From: an uncultured Rhodopirellula sp.
Lineage (GTDB): Bacteria > Planctomycetota > Planctomycetia > Pirellulales > Pirellulaceae
Assembly: GCA_913061385.1 (NCBI GenBank)
Contig: CAJXTM010000005.1
Span: forward strand, 1-18,697
Reading direction: 5' to 3'
DNA: 18,697 nucleotides
Part shown: positions 8,130 through 16,123 of the stretch, piece after piece
How the letters are laid out: the number at the start of each line of letters is the position of its first letter
Numbering within the stretch: the stretch's first letter is position 1
Translations under genes and position numbers: made by a program
Notes under the pieces: generated by a model
What the model was told of the DNA's origin: nothing
Database searches by the model: none
The model's input: the letters and a program-made list of their open reading frames with translations, nothing else

Positions 8130-9544
8130 GAATCTTTCACGAGTTCCCGATACTGCTGCTCGAGCATTGCTTTTAGCTTAGCGGTTCTTTCAGGATCTTG
8201 GTGAGCGACATTCGTTGATTCGCCAACATCCTTACTAAGATCGTAAAGTTCGATGTCGGTTAGCGAGGCATCCCGAACGAGACGTGCATTCTCATTTGTG
8301 ACATTCTGTAGTTTGGCAAGCTTCCCACCATTCAGTTTTGCCAAGACCTTCCATTGTCCATGACGCATGGCGACCCTGGCCTTATTGAGTGCATTGAAGT
8401 AAGCCCAAACCAGAGGTTTTTTACGAACAACCTGCTTACCTTCTAAAGCTGGCAAGAAATCCTCGCCATCAAGCACAAGATCGGCAGGGACCTCGGCGTT
8501 GGCCAAAGCACAAAATGTGGGCAGCAAGTCCAGAGCAGACACTGGCGTTGAAACAGGCTTACCAGAAGCTTGAATCCGCCCCCTCCAGTTCATGATTCCC
8601 GCCACACGGAATCCAGCATCAGTGGTATGTAACTTCATGCCACGAAGCGGTCCGGGACGTCCATAGGAACGCGCAGCTCCACCATATCGGTTCAATGTCT
8701 CTGGACCATTGTCCGAGGTAAAAACAATCAGCGTATTATCGCGGCGATTCAACTTGTCCAACCCCGCGACCAACCTACCAACAGCCGCATCAACATTGGC
8801 AACGTTTGCAAAATACTGTGCCTCATTACGATCTTTTGATGAGGCAGCATAGCTTTCCACAAGAGAACTAGGTGATTCAATTGGCTCATGGGGTTCATGA
8901 AATGCGGCGTAGATAAAAAACGGACGGTCACGGTCACATGCCTCAAGCCAGTTGATTGCCTCGTCGACAACAATCTGACAACTAAAATCTTCAATCAAAC
9001 CAACTGGCTCTCCATTGCGAACGTAGTTTCGAGGATGGCGGTGGGATGGAGCTGCATTGTTTTGAGTTGCCAACCAATGATCGAACCCAAAGTCACCTGG
9101 TTGCGGCTGTCGGTCATTATTGAATTCACTGTTACAGTGCCACTTGCCAGCCATGCATGTCTGATAGCCCGCATCCTTCAGCAATTTTGCAATCGTGATT
9201 TCGGAAGACCTCATGTGCACCAAATCACGCCGATTCGGAGATCTTTTTTTAGCTTCAGGTATCCAATCGTAGACACCCGCACGATTGGGACTGCGACCAG
9301 TCAGCAATCCAACTCGCGAAGGAGAGCAAACAGGTGCTGTTGAATAAAAGTCAGTGAACAGCACACCTGTTTCTGCCAACTCATTCAGATGAGGAGTTTT
9401 AATGACTGGGTGTCCATAGCATTCCAGATCGCCATACCCAAGGTCGTCACAAAGTACGACCACAATATTGGGGCGATTTCCTGCTCCCCACGCCGAACCA
9501 AGCAGGAATAAAACAGCGACTAAGCATCGAATTGAAACATACAT
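8117..9544 (-). CDS. Secreted Cys-type sulfatase (arylsulfatase family)
   Basis: A 475-residue sulfatase that hydrolyses sulfate esters, probably on sulfated polysaccharides, outside the cytoplasm. A signal peptide (VSIRCLVAVLFLLGSAWGA) covers residues 3-21. Metal-binding Asp33-Asp34 lie in CDDLGYGD. The active-site signature CSPSR starts at Cys73, the residue expected to be oxidised to formylglycine. GKWH (133-136), FHEPHEP (from 215) and TSDNG (276-280) supply further catalytic and metal residues. The enzyme therefore needs a formylglycine-generating enzyme, not encoded in this window. ATG 9544 was chosen because the signal peptide begins there; an in-frame TTG at 9574 is less likely. Sulfatases are greatly expanded in marine planctomycetes. 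The exact sugar substrate cannot be read from the sequence. Confidence 0.95.
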   Translation of the reverse strand: MYVSIRCLVAVLFLLGSAWGAGNRPNIVVVLCDDLGYGDLECYGHPVIKTPHLNELAETGVLFTDFYSTAPVCSPSRVGLLTGRSPNRAGVYDWIPEAKKRSPNRRDLVHMRSSEITIAKLLKDAGYQTCMAGKWHCNSEFNNDRQPQPGDFGFDHWLATQNNAAPSHRHPRNYVRNGEPVGLIEDFSCQIVVDEAINWLEACDRDRPFFIYAAFHEPHEPIESPSSLVESYAASSKDRNEAQYFANVANVDAAVGRLVAGLDKLNRRDNTLIVFTSDNGPETLNRYGGAARSYGRPGPLRGMKLHTTDAGFRVAGIMNWRGRIQASGKPVSTPVSALDLLPTFCALANAEVPADLVLDGEDFLPALEGKQVVRKKPLVWAYFNALNKARVAMRHGQWKVLAKLNGGKLAKLQNVTNENARLVRDASLTDIELYDLSKDVGESTNVAHQDPERTAKLKAMLEQQYRELVKDSHVW

Positions 9545-9752
9545 AGGAGCAGCCAGAGGATCGATTATCGGCAACAGGATTCACGACTCTGAGCATACCA
9601 TGCCATAGAGGCACTCGGTCGTGGCTGCTAACATTCCACAGGGCACAGTCGATCCTACTGTGGCGAGAAATTGTTGAACGGGGAACGCCGGACTGGACCA
9701 AAACCAAAGCTGCGTCTAGGCTGAACATCTTGAGCATCGTTGGTGAGTTACA
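9545..9752. promoter_or_regulatory. Divergent intergenic region between the sulfatase and the ABC operon
   Basis: This 208-bp stretch must hold the promoters of the sulfatase (leftward) and the ABC operon (rightward). I cannot assign -35 and -10 boxes confidently. An inverted repeat with arms CCACAG (9636-9641) and CTGTGG (9658-9663) lies near the middle, and a second CACAG at 9644-9648 could pair with the same right arm. It may be an operator or chance. Confidence 0.4.
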
Positions 9753-10727
9753 ATGAAGCTTAACACGTACTCTCTACCCACTCGCCGTGGAGCCAACGCC
9801 CTGAGCCCGATCATCTCACTTTCCGGCGTCACCAAACTCTACAGCGGCTTCCGGGCGTTGGACGACGTTTCGGTAGAGATCGAACCTGGAATCACGGGTT
9901 TACTTGGTCCCAATGGCTCGGGAAAAAGTACTTTAATCAAGTCATTACTCGGACTTGTCCGTAATCATCAGGGCACAGGAACCGTCCTGAGTTTGCCGTG
10001 GCCCGACCAAGTCCGTGAAATTCGTGACCGGGTCGGCTACCTGCCGGAAGATGACTGCTATATCGCAGGTCTCACAGGGATTGAGGCTGTTGCCTTCATG
10101 GCAAACTTGTCAGGTCTACCAAAGACAGAAGGCTTACGGCGAGCGCACGAGATCACTGATTTTTGCGATATCGGCGAAGAAAAGTATCGCTCCGTTGAGA
10201 CTTATTCGACCGGTATGCGACAGAAATTAAAATTTGCGCAGGCTCTCGTTCATGACCCACCTTTTTTAATTCTAGATGAACCAACCACTGGTCTCGATCC
10301 TGACCAACGTGATGCCATGTTGCGTCGTATTCGTACGCTGGCTCGCGACCACGGAAAGTCCATCCTGCTATCGACTCATATATTGCCTGATGTAAAGGCA
10401 GTGTGTGACCAAGTCATCATTCTCGCTCGCGGCAAGGTACAAGTGTTTGACTCGATGGAAAATCTCAGCAAGCCGGCAGAACCAGCATTGAACGTCATGA
10501 TCTACGGCGAGAAGAACGCGTTCCTCAGTGGTCTCAAGGCAGCAGGATACAACGTCAACACCCGAGCAGATGGAACCCTCAAGATCATTGGCATAAGCAC
10601 CAATCAAGTTTCCAGCATATGGGATCTTGCAGCATCCACCGGAACCTCGATCCGCCGACTCGCGCCTGCACAAAACTCTCTGGAAGATATTTTCTTTCAA
10701 GCCGTATCCGCAACGGAGCCTCGCTAA
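9753..10727 (+). CDS. ABC-2 type transporter ATP-binding protein (first of two)
   Basis: A 324-residue ATPase subunit that would power the membrane partner coded just downstream. Walker A is GPNGSGKST (52-60), the signature is YSTGMRQ (151-157), Walker B is FLILDEP (171-177), the D-loop is GLDP (180-183) and the switch His is in STH (207-209). The Q-loop position reads YLPED (97-101), with no Gln, as in some NatA-like drug and sodium exporters. A regulatory-type domain of about 95 residues follows the ATPase core. The stop TAA is separated from the next ATG by one base (TAATATG), so the genes are surely co-transcribed. Start ATG 9753 has only a weak GGTGAG upstream. The transported substrate is unknown. 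Confidence 0.95.
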   Translation: MKLNTYSLPTRRGANALSPIISLSGVTKLYSGFRALDDVSVEIEPGITGLLGPNGSGKSTLIKSLLGLVRNHQGTGTVLSLPWPDQVREIRDRVGYLPEDDCYIAGLTGIEAVAFMANLSGLPKTEGLRRAHEITDFCDIGEEKYRSVETYSTGMRQKLKFAQALVHDPPFLILDEPTTGLDPDQRDAMLRRIRTLARDHGKSILLSTHILPDVKAVCDQVIILARGKVQVFDSMENLSKPAEPALNVMIYGEKNAFLSGLKAAGYNVNTRADGTLKIIGISTNQVSSIWDLAASTGTSIRRLAPAQNSLEDIFFQAVSATEPR

Positions 10728-10728
10728 T

Positions 10729-11691
10729 ATGCCAGTGCATGGTCTCGGATATCGAGAGTGGGTCGGGAAACGCAACCACCAGCTGATCCGTCCTCTCTTT
10801 GTCGCCCGAAGTGGTATCACACTGATTTGGCGGCGAAGAATGATCAGACTGTTGCTGATGGTTGCATGGCTGCCGATGGCAATCCCAGCTATCGGTATTT
10901 TTTGCTTTGAGCAGGGAATTACAGATCAAACTTATCAAAGATTTATCATCCAAACCCTTCGTGGTCCAATGGAGCGACCCGACCTTGCCATGCAGATGCT
11001 GGAAGATCCTGTCAGTATTCGACATGAGGTTTGGTCGACACTGATTCTGGGTTTTTTCCGTGTGCCACAGTTATTCTCCATGGTCCTCTTGATTGGTCTG
11101 ATTGCGCCCCTGTTGATTTCCTATGACCTGCGCAGCAAAGCCTACCTGCAATACTTTTCCCGTCCACTGTCAACGAATGAATATATTGTTGGCAAGTCGG
11201 CTGTGATCTGGTTCTTTCTGGGTATGATTACGACACTACCTGGACTGGCACTTTACCTGCTGGGGGTTTTACTGTCTCCCGAACTGTCGGTGGTAAGTAC
11301 AACATGGGATATCCCGCTGCGAATTCTCATGGCCTCTGTAGCGTTGATTATTCCAACCACGGCGTTGGCAATTAGCTACTCCGCCTGTACCGTCGAGAAT
11401 CGCTATGCATCATTCGCATGGTTTGCAACCTGGATCATGGGCTCAGTGGCATACCAAGTTCTGACCAACGTACCGCGAATGGGACGGGGACGCAGAAACG
11501 CCATCGACATCGATACTGAACGTTGGCTATTGGTTTCGCCCTACCACACACTTGGCAAAGTAGAAACATGGATATTTGGCCTCGACATCAGTGAAACATC
11601 GGTATGGCCAGCGATATTGATCCTACTTGCAATCACAGTCGTCGGTACTCTTTTCGTTCGAAGCCGTCTGATCGCAAGGCTCAGCATCTGA
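10729..11691 (+). CDS. ABC-2 type transporter permease (first of two)
   Basis: A 320-residue inner-membrane protein with about six hydrophobic segments (40-60, 112-131, 158-182, 197-217, 227-245, 291-311) and a basic cytoplasmic N-terminus. The segment SYDLRSKAYLQYFSRPLSTN (131-150), followed by EYIVGK, matches the cytoplasmic loop common in ABC-2 permeases (D-x-R-x-x-x-x-x-x-x-SRP-x(5)-Y-x-x-GK). ATG 10729, one base after the preceding stop, was chosen. An upstream in-frame ATG at 10627 would place 34 residues inside the ATPase gene and has no support. The stop TGA shares its A with the next start (TGATG), implying translational coupling. The likely partner is the upstream ATPase; the substrate is unknown. 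Confidence 0.9.
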   Translation: MPVHGLGYREWVGKRNHQLIRPLFVARSGITLIWRRRMIRLLLMVAWLPMAIPAIGIFCFEQGITDQTYQRFIIQTLRGPMERPDLAMQMLEDPVSIRHEVWSTLILGFFRVPQLFSMVLLIGLIAPLLISYDLRSKAYLQYFSRPLSTNEYIVGKSAVIWFFLGMITTLPGLALYLLGVLLSPELSVVSTTWDIPLRILMASVALIIPTTALAISYSACTVENRYASFAWFATWIMGSVAYQVLTNVPRMGRGRRNAIDIDTERWLLVSPYHTLGKVETWIFGLDISETSVWPAILILLAITVVGTLFVRSRLIARLSI

Positions 11692-12626
11692 TGATTCAAC
11701 TTGAACAGGTTTCCAAACTGTATGGAACGGTCATCGGCGCGAACGACTTGACAGTCGAATTGAGCCCCGGTGCGTATGGCATTGTGGGTCCCAACGGATC
11801 CGGAAAGACAACATTGATCAATCTTTTGACGGGGCAACTGAGACCAACACTCGGCAAGGTTTCTGTTTTTGATCAGGATCCATGGCGTAACAGAAAACTG
11901 TTACGACGGATCGGACTGTGCCCTGCAACAGACGTCCTGTACCCAAACGTCTCTGCGTACGAATGGGTCACTTATCAAGTTCGACTTCATGACCTGTCTC
12001 AAGCAGACAGTAAGCAATTCGCTACTGAAAGCCTCGCACAAGTTGAGATGACAGAACACATGCATCGGCCAATGGGTGAGTACTCACTGGGTATGCGGCA
12101 ACGCACCAAGATTGCACAAGCATTGGCACACCGCCCCGAACTCCTGATTCTCGATGAACCCTACAACGGACTCGATCCGGTCGGTCGCCACCAGATGACG
12201 CAACTGCTGGTGAAACTTTCGCAGCAGGGAACAAGCCTGCTGTTTGCAAGCCATGTACTCCATGAAATCGAGGAAATCACTTCGTCGTTTTTGCTAATTC
12301 ACGGTGGCCGATTGCTCGCTTCGGGTACCGCACGCGAAGTCGAACAGATCATCGCGGACACCCCCCAGGAGGTTGTACTTACTGGCCTTGATGTCGCTAA
12401 ACTGATTCCTCACTTGGCAGATCAAACTTGGGTCGATTCGATGCAACTGCTTGCCGAACGAACTGAACTGAGAATTGGCCTTCGTGACCCCTCAAACCTG
12501 TACCACTCCATTGCTGACTGGATCAGTAAAGATCATTTGCAGATTGATCAGTTCCAAACCGCTGACAGCAACCTCACAGCAGTATTTGAATCTCTGCTGC
12601 GACACCACCGTGGAGAATCAAAGTGA
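11691..12626 (+). CDS. ABC-2 type transporter ATP-binding protein (second)
   Basis: A 311-residue ATPase subunit with Walker A GPNGSGKTT (33-41), signature YSLGMRQ (131-137), Walker B LLILDEP (151-157), D-loop GLDP (160-163) and switch His188 in ASH. The Q-loop region reads LCPATD (76-81), so the usual Gln is replaced by a small residue, which is less common than Glu. It is clearly different in sequence from the first ATPase of the operon, so the two are not a recent duplication. Start ATG 11691 overlaps the preceding stop by one base and has no clear Shine-Dalgarno, in keeping with coupled translation. Its stop overlaps the next gene start (GTGA). The likely role is energising the downstream permease, or forming a heterodimer with the first ATPase. 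Confidence 0.94.
   Translation: MIQLEQVSKLYGTVIGANDLTVELSPGAYGIVGPNGSGKTTLINLLTGQLRPTLGKVSVFDQDPWRNRKLLRRIGLCPATDVLYPNVSAYEWVTYQVRLHDLSQADSKQFATESLAQVEMTEHMHRPMGEYSLGMRQRTKIAQALAHRPELLILDEPYNGLDPVGRHQMTQLLVKLSQQGTSLLFASHVLHEIEEITSSFLLIHGGRLLASGTAREVEQIIADTPQEVVLTGLDVAKLIPHLADQTWVDSMQLLAERTELRIGLRDPSNLYHSIADWISKDHLQIDQFQTADSNLTAVFESLLRHHRGESK
12612..12615 (+). promoter_or_regulatory. Shine-Dalgarno GGAG for the GTG start at 12623
   Basis: GGAG lies 7 nt before GTG 12623, inside the end of the upstream ATPase gene. Together with the 4-bp GTGA overlap it supports a GTG start for the second permease. Confidence 0.6.
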
Positions 12627-13393
12627 ATCCACTGCTTGTGCTCGATGTTGTTCGCTTCGAGCTTCGTCGCTCGTTATCACCAGGTCGAATCGCGATCTGG
12701 GGCATACTTGTCCTGTTTCCAATCGCATTGGTGACCGCCATCCGGTTACTGAGCAACCGAGCTTTAGAAAACACAGAAGATTGGGGCCTAGCACTCTACT
12801 TTCTAATCCCCGAGGTGGTTTGTCTTCTCGGCTTACTGCTCTGGGCAACCCCGGCCGTGAGCACCGAGGTGGAAGGGCAGACATGGATCTACCTAGCAAT
12901 GCGAAGATCAGGAAGGAACTTGGTGCTAGTCGGAAAGTACCTCACTGCTGTGCTTTGGTCTTGCTCAGCAGCTTGTGTTGCCACAACTGCGTGCGTCATG
13001 ATCATGGGAAGTGCCGGCGGTCTTAAACTTTGGTTTGTCATCTGTGTTCTGTCGCTACTCTCCTGCTTAGCGCATGCTGCACTCTACATCATGATTGGCA
13101 CCATCTTTTTTCGACGCACGATGGTGGTAGCTGTCTCATACACACTGGTCGTCGAGTACGGGCTGGCCTTTGTGCCAGCGATAGCCAATCGCTTGACAAT
13201 CAATTACCGGCTTCGTGGTTTGCTTGCTGACTGGATGAATTGGGATACCGCGAGAACAGTCACCGAGAACATTGGAGGACAGGAATCTGCGTGGGTTCAC
13301 GTGCTGGTTCTACTGGCCACTTCTACCGCCCTGGTAGCCGCTTCCATCCTGCGGCTGACATGGACAGAGCTTCCCACGCAGCAAGAAGGCTAA
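12623..13393 (+). CDS. ABC-2 type transporter permease (second)
   Basis: A 256-residue membrane protein with about six hydrophobic segments (22-41, 55-76, 106-127, 135-160, 167-188, 224-243). The loop EVEGQTWIYLAMRRSGRNLV (82-101), followed by LVGKY, matches the E-x(3)-T-x-x-YL-x(3)-R-x(8)-GK pattern of ABC-2 permeases and is equivalent to the loop in the first permease. It starts at GTG 12623 with a 4-bp overlap with the upstream ATPase and a GGAG 7 nt before. It is the last gene of the four-gene operon. No obvious terminator follows; the sequence after the stop contains a run of T (from about 13398) without a stem. Co-translation suggests it pairs with the second ATPase. Confidence 0.88.
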   Translation: MNPLLVLDVVRFELRRSLSPGRIAIWGILVLFPIALVTAIRLLSNRALENTEDWGLALYFLIPEVVCLLGLLLWATPAVSTEVEGQTWIYLAMRRSGRNLVLVGKYLTAVLWSCSAACVATTACVMIMGSAGGLKLWFVICVLSLLSCLAHAALYIMIGTIFFRRTMVVAVSYTLVVEYGLAFVPAIANRLTINYRLRGLLADWMNWDTARTVTENIGGQESAWVHVLVLLATSTALVAASILRLTWTELPTQQEG

Positions 13394-13735
13394 ACACCCT
13401 TTTTTTCGCTTTCAAAACATGCTTAACCCGCCGAGCTTGGAGACACGGGCACGACGCAAACAACGCCAAAACTGACCACTACGGCAGGACCATGTGTGGC
13501 TAGAGAATGCGTGTTTTCCACAACGAATCAGCGATCAGCATCACTCGGCTCGCCGTATCACTAGCCATGTAGAGCAATGAACGCGTGCGGCCGCGGACTG
13601 CACAACAACTCGTACCACGCGGGCTAGAATTCGACCGGCAAGCAGATACGCGAAGATTCGAATCCTGATTCACACCAACAGGGTGCGTTGACGTTCACAG
13701 TGATCCTCGCTGATCCGTTCCCGAACCGATACACA
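13394..13735. other. Gene-free convergent gap of 342 bp
   Basis: This stretch lies between the ends of the ABC operon and the vWA gene. No open frame with recognisable content is seen on either strand. Small structures: a 10-bp palindrome GATTCGAATC (13655-13664), an inverted repeat CGCGTG/CACGCG (13582-13587 and 13616-13621), and a T run just after the ABC operon without a convincing stem. It could hold unrecognised terminators or a small RNA, but nothing specific can be supported. Confidence 0.5.
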
Positions 13736-15802
13736 CTACAGTTTCGGAACAGGACGCTTGGTCACTTTCTTCAGCATCCGTGCTTTGTCGTCCTGTGCTG
13801 GCCGCGGCACATTGTTGTTGTTATTGTTCCCGGCGCCTCGTGGTGCAGGTGGCGCGAGATCGGTGAATGATTCCTCCCACTTCCATCCAATAGGTACCGA
13901 GAGCTCCTGCTGCGCGAGCAATGCCCAAGGTGTTCCTTTATGTTCATCAGCAACCGCCTGCAACAACTGCGTTGCCGTTTCGGCCTCATTTTTCCACTTA
14001 CTACCAACCGAAATTTCTTCGTTTGGTGCAAGCAACCAAGTGTTATTCTTTTTATCCTCGAATGACATACCTCGCTTGGCTTTCGCCAGCATCGCGTTGT
14101 ACGTCTCGGTTCGTACTTTTTGTGCAAGAACCCGCCCCATCGCGAGATCGAATCCAGCTTTCCACCTCAAACTCTGCTCTTCATCGCGAACTTTCATGCC
14201 GGGATTCAGCGTCTGAGCCATTCTTACGAGCGTGGGCTCAAGTTTGGCGGCGTCCTGCTGGGCAGTGGTGAGTTCACCCACCAATTGAGGTTCACTCATT
14301 CGAACGAATCGTGTTTTCGGCCTCGCCAGACCACTTGCTGGTCTCATTTGGGCAGCACTCACCAATGCCTGCCGCAGAGGACTCGCCTTGACCATGCTGA
14401 CGTAGTCTTGTTGAGACAAGTAATCAGGCCGGTAGCGGGCCATTGCGACAGGGTCGAAGAAGTATTTCAGATCCGAAGCATAGGGATCGATTTCACCGCG
14501 TTTGACCTGACGATTTACGTTACGGTTTGGATGCACCGTGAAGTAGATGCCACCCGTTTCATAGCAAAGTCTTGTGAGTGCATAGGGTCCGAAACCACTA
14601 TCAATGACAGGTTCAGCCTCGAAGTTTGCAGTAAAACCAACCTGCACACGCTCCGGCAGAAACGTCTCTGGCCCCTGATCAACCTGTGCCCATTGGGGCG
14701 ACTGATCATACTTCGGATCGGGATCAACATACTTCACCAAGCTGTGCTCTCTGCCAAACGGTGCAGGTACACCGATGACATACACTGGAATCGCAAGTTT
14801 TCGGCAGGAACTGATTGAAGCTTCCAACATATTGCCATCATCACCTTTCTCATCGGTAACGACTACAAACAACACATTGCGTTGTGGCTCACGACCGGAT
14901 CGCATCCTTCGCAAACCTTTGTACTTATCAGCAGCTGAAGAGATGGCACTGAAAACCTTTTCTTCGCCAGTAGCGTCAACTTGAATGCTGTCGACGATCG
15001 CCTTGATTTCTTCCAAATCTTCGGTGGGCTCCTCGGTGTACAGCGTGACATTGCTGCCAAACCCGATAACGGAGGTCAACAAAGGATGGTCGCTCTTCTC
15101 TTTTGAGAAAGCCTCAACTTCGCTTGCCTTGGCGATCCCGAGCTCGCTGTAAATTCGCTCGAAACGATCACGAATTTCTCGACGTTGACGGTGCAGCGAG
15201 CCACTCTGATCAAACAACCAGACCACGAGTGTGGGGCGTTCCTCCAGCGACTGCAGAATTTCAAAAGTCAGTCGGTCAACTGCGCCTTTCGCGCCTTCAG
15301 TTCCTTGACCAACTTTTCCCTTCAGGTTTTCTAGTTTGTCCAGCGGTGCAACGGCACTCTCGAACATATTGTTGACCTCAATCTGGCCCAACTCGGCTGG
15401 ATCAAGCTCAACAGGATTCGGGATCTCAGCTTCTTCAGAAAAGATTTCTGCGGAAGCTTCAGCCATATCCATCTCAGCATCGCTGTTAGCACCTACCTCA
15501 GTCTGCTCGACCTCGCTGTAGGTAATATCTTCGATCGTCTCAATTTTTTCTTGTTCGTAATCCGGCGGTGAGACTAACACAACAGCCTCATCGTCGACCT
15601 CGGCACGGAGCGGCACCAGAGCTAGAGTCAGGATGATGATCAAATGGACCAACATACTGCCGATCAAAGCGGTCGCCTCCTCATTTTCGAGAAGCGACTC
15701 ATCCTCCAGTTCAGCTTCATCCCACGCATCAACGTTTTCGGCGTTAGCTTGGGGTGGCTGATTCGACTCTGGGCCCGTACTGGGAGGGGTAACGCTTGAC
15801 AT
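13736..15802 (-). CDS. Membrane-anchored von Willebrand factor A domain protein with TonB-like anchor
   Basis: A 688-residue protein. An acidic, Pro/Glu-rich cytoplasmic N-terminus (1-44) precedes one membrane helix (about 45-63), then an acidic linker (about 70-150). A vWA domain (about 188-345) has the MIDAS motif DQSGS, with Asp198, Ser200 and Ser202, and VVVTDEKGDD (313-322). It probably binds a divalent metal and a protein partner on the outer face of the inner membrane. A long C-terminal half without a recognised domain follows, with a Pro/Asn-rich stretch including six Asn (659-664) and a basic tail. The helix has Ser49-x3-His53-x6-Leu60, the spacing seen in the TonB anchor. ATG 15802 has AAAGG 10 nt upstream, which is weak. 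The gene is divergent from the phosphatase gene. vWA membrane proteins are common in planctomycetes; the exact role is unknown. Confidence 0.85.
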   Translation of the reverse strand: MSSVTPPSTGPESNQPPQANAENVDAWDEAELEDESLLENEEATALIGSMLVHLIIILTLALVPLRAEVDDEAVVLVSPPDYEQEKIETIEDITYSEVEQTEVGANSDAEMDMAEASAEIFSEEAEIPNPVELDPAELGQIEVNNMFESAVAPLDKLENLKGKVGQGTEGAKGAVDRLTFEILQSLEERPTLVVWLFDQSGSLHRQRREIRDRFERIYSELGIAKASEVEAFSKEKSDHPLLTSVIGFGSNVTLYTEEPTEDLEEIKAIVDSIQVDATGEEKVFSAISSAADKYKGLRRMRSGREPQRNVLFVVVTDEKGDDGNMLEASISSCRKLAIPVYVIGVPAPFGREHSLVKYVDPDPKYDQSPQWAQVDQGPETFLPERVQVGFTANFEAEPVIDSGFGPYALTRLCYETGGIYFTVHPNRNVNRQVKRGEIDPYASDLKYFFDPVAMARYRPDYLSQQDYVSMVKASPLRQALVSAAQMRPASGLARPKTRFVRMSEPQLVGELTTAQQDAAKLEPTLVRMAQTLNPGMKVRDEEQSLRWKAGFDLAMGRVLAQKVRTETYNAMLAKAKRGMSFEDKKNNTWLLAPNEEISVGSKWKNEAETATQLLQAVADEHKGTPWALLAQQELSVPIGWKWEESFTDLAPPAPRGAGNNNNNNVPRPAQDDKARMLKKVTKRPVPKL
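13811..13828. repeat. Short trinucleotide tract coding six Asn
   Basis: Six consecutive AAC/AAT codons on the minus strand near the 3' end of the vWA gene. The tract sits in a Pro/Gly-rich linker and may vary in length by slippage between strains. Confidence 0.6.
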
Positions 15803-16123
15803 CGCTAACTGCCTTTGACGAGGAATTCACCAAAATTGGTGCTTTCAATGGAATCGGTGTTTGCCGACCACTGAAAAGACATTTTCACCGACCCCACGCA
15901 AACTTTCAACTTGGAAGCTGGATAAGTTTCGTGTTCCTGCAAAAATTGATTCACAACCGTAACGCTTAAGCGTCACACATGTACCCCTGAGATGGTTCTG
16001 CTTTTGTGATCTCCCGACGAATACATGAAAATAGCGGTTATTCGCCAGCTCAAGACTAGAATGCAGGTCCAAAACTACGATCCAACGCACGGAAAGCCCC
16101 TCTGCAGAGGTATTCTTAGAATT
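15803..16123. promoter_or_regulatory. Divergent intergenic region with two palindromic sites
   Basis: This 321-bp stretch lies between the vWA start (leftward) and the phosphatase start (rightward). A 12-bp perfect palindrome ACGCTTAAGCGT (15962-15973) extends to 18 bp with one mismatched pair (15959-15976). A second inverted repeat CACCAA-AA-TTGGTG (15828-15841) sits 25 bp upstream of the vWA ATG. Both look like possible binding sites for dimeric regulators. No RNA gene or convincing coding frame was found. A 104-residue minus-strand frame here lacks any family likeness. Confidence 0.45.

Noticed and set aside
13581..13596. Adjacent MluI, NotI and SacII sites resembling a cloning polylinker
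   Set aside because: The flanks are not vector-like, another NotI site occurs inside the BBP7-like gene, and GC-rich 8-mers arise by chance. It differs from the true adapter at the start.
13640..13680. tRNA-like T-arm (GATTCGAATCC followed by CACACCA)
   Set aside because: The flanking bases do not form a 5-bp T stem, and no matching acceptor, D or anticodon stems could be drawn on either strand.
14120..14818. 232-residue plus-strand open frame
   Set aside because: It is antisense to the vWA gene and has no family likeness; the minus frame has clear vWA motifs.
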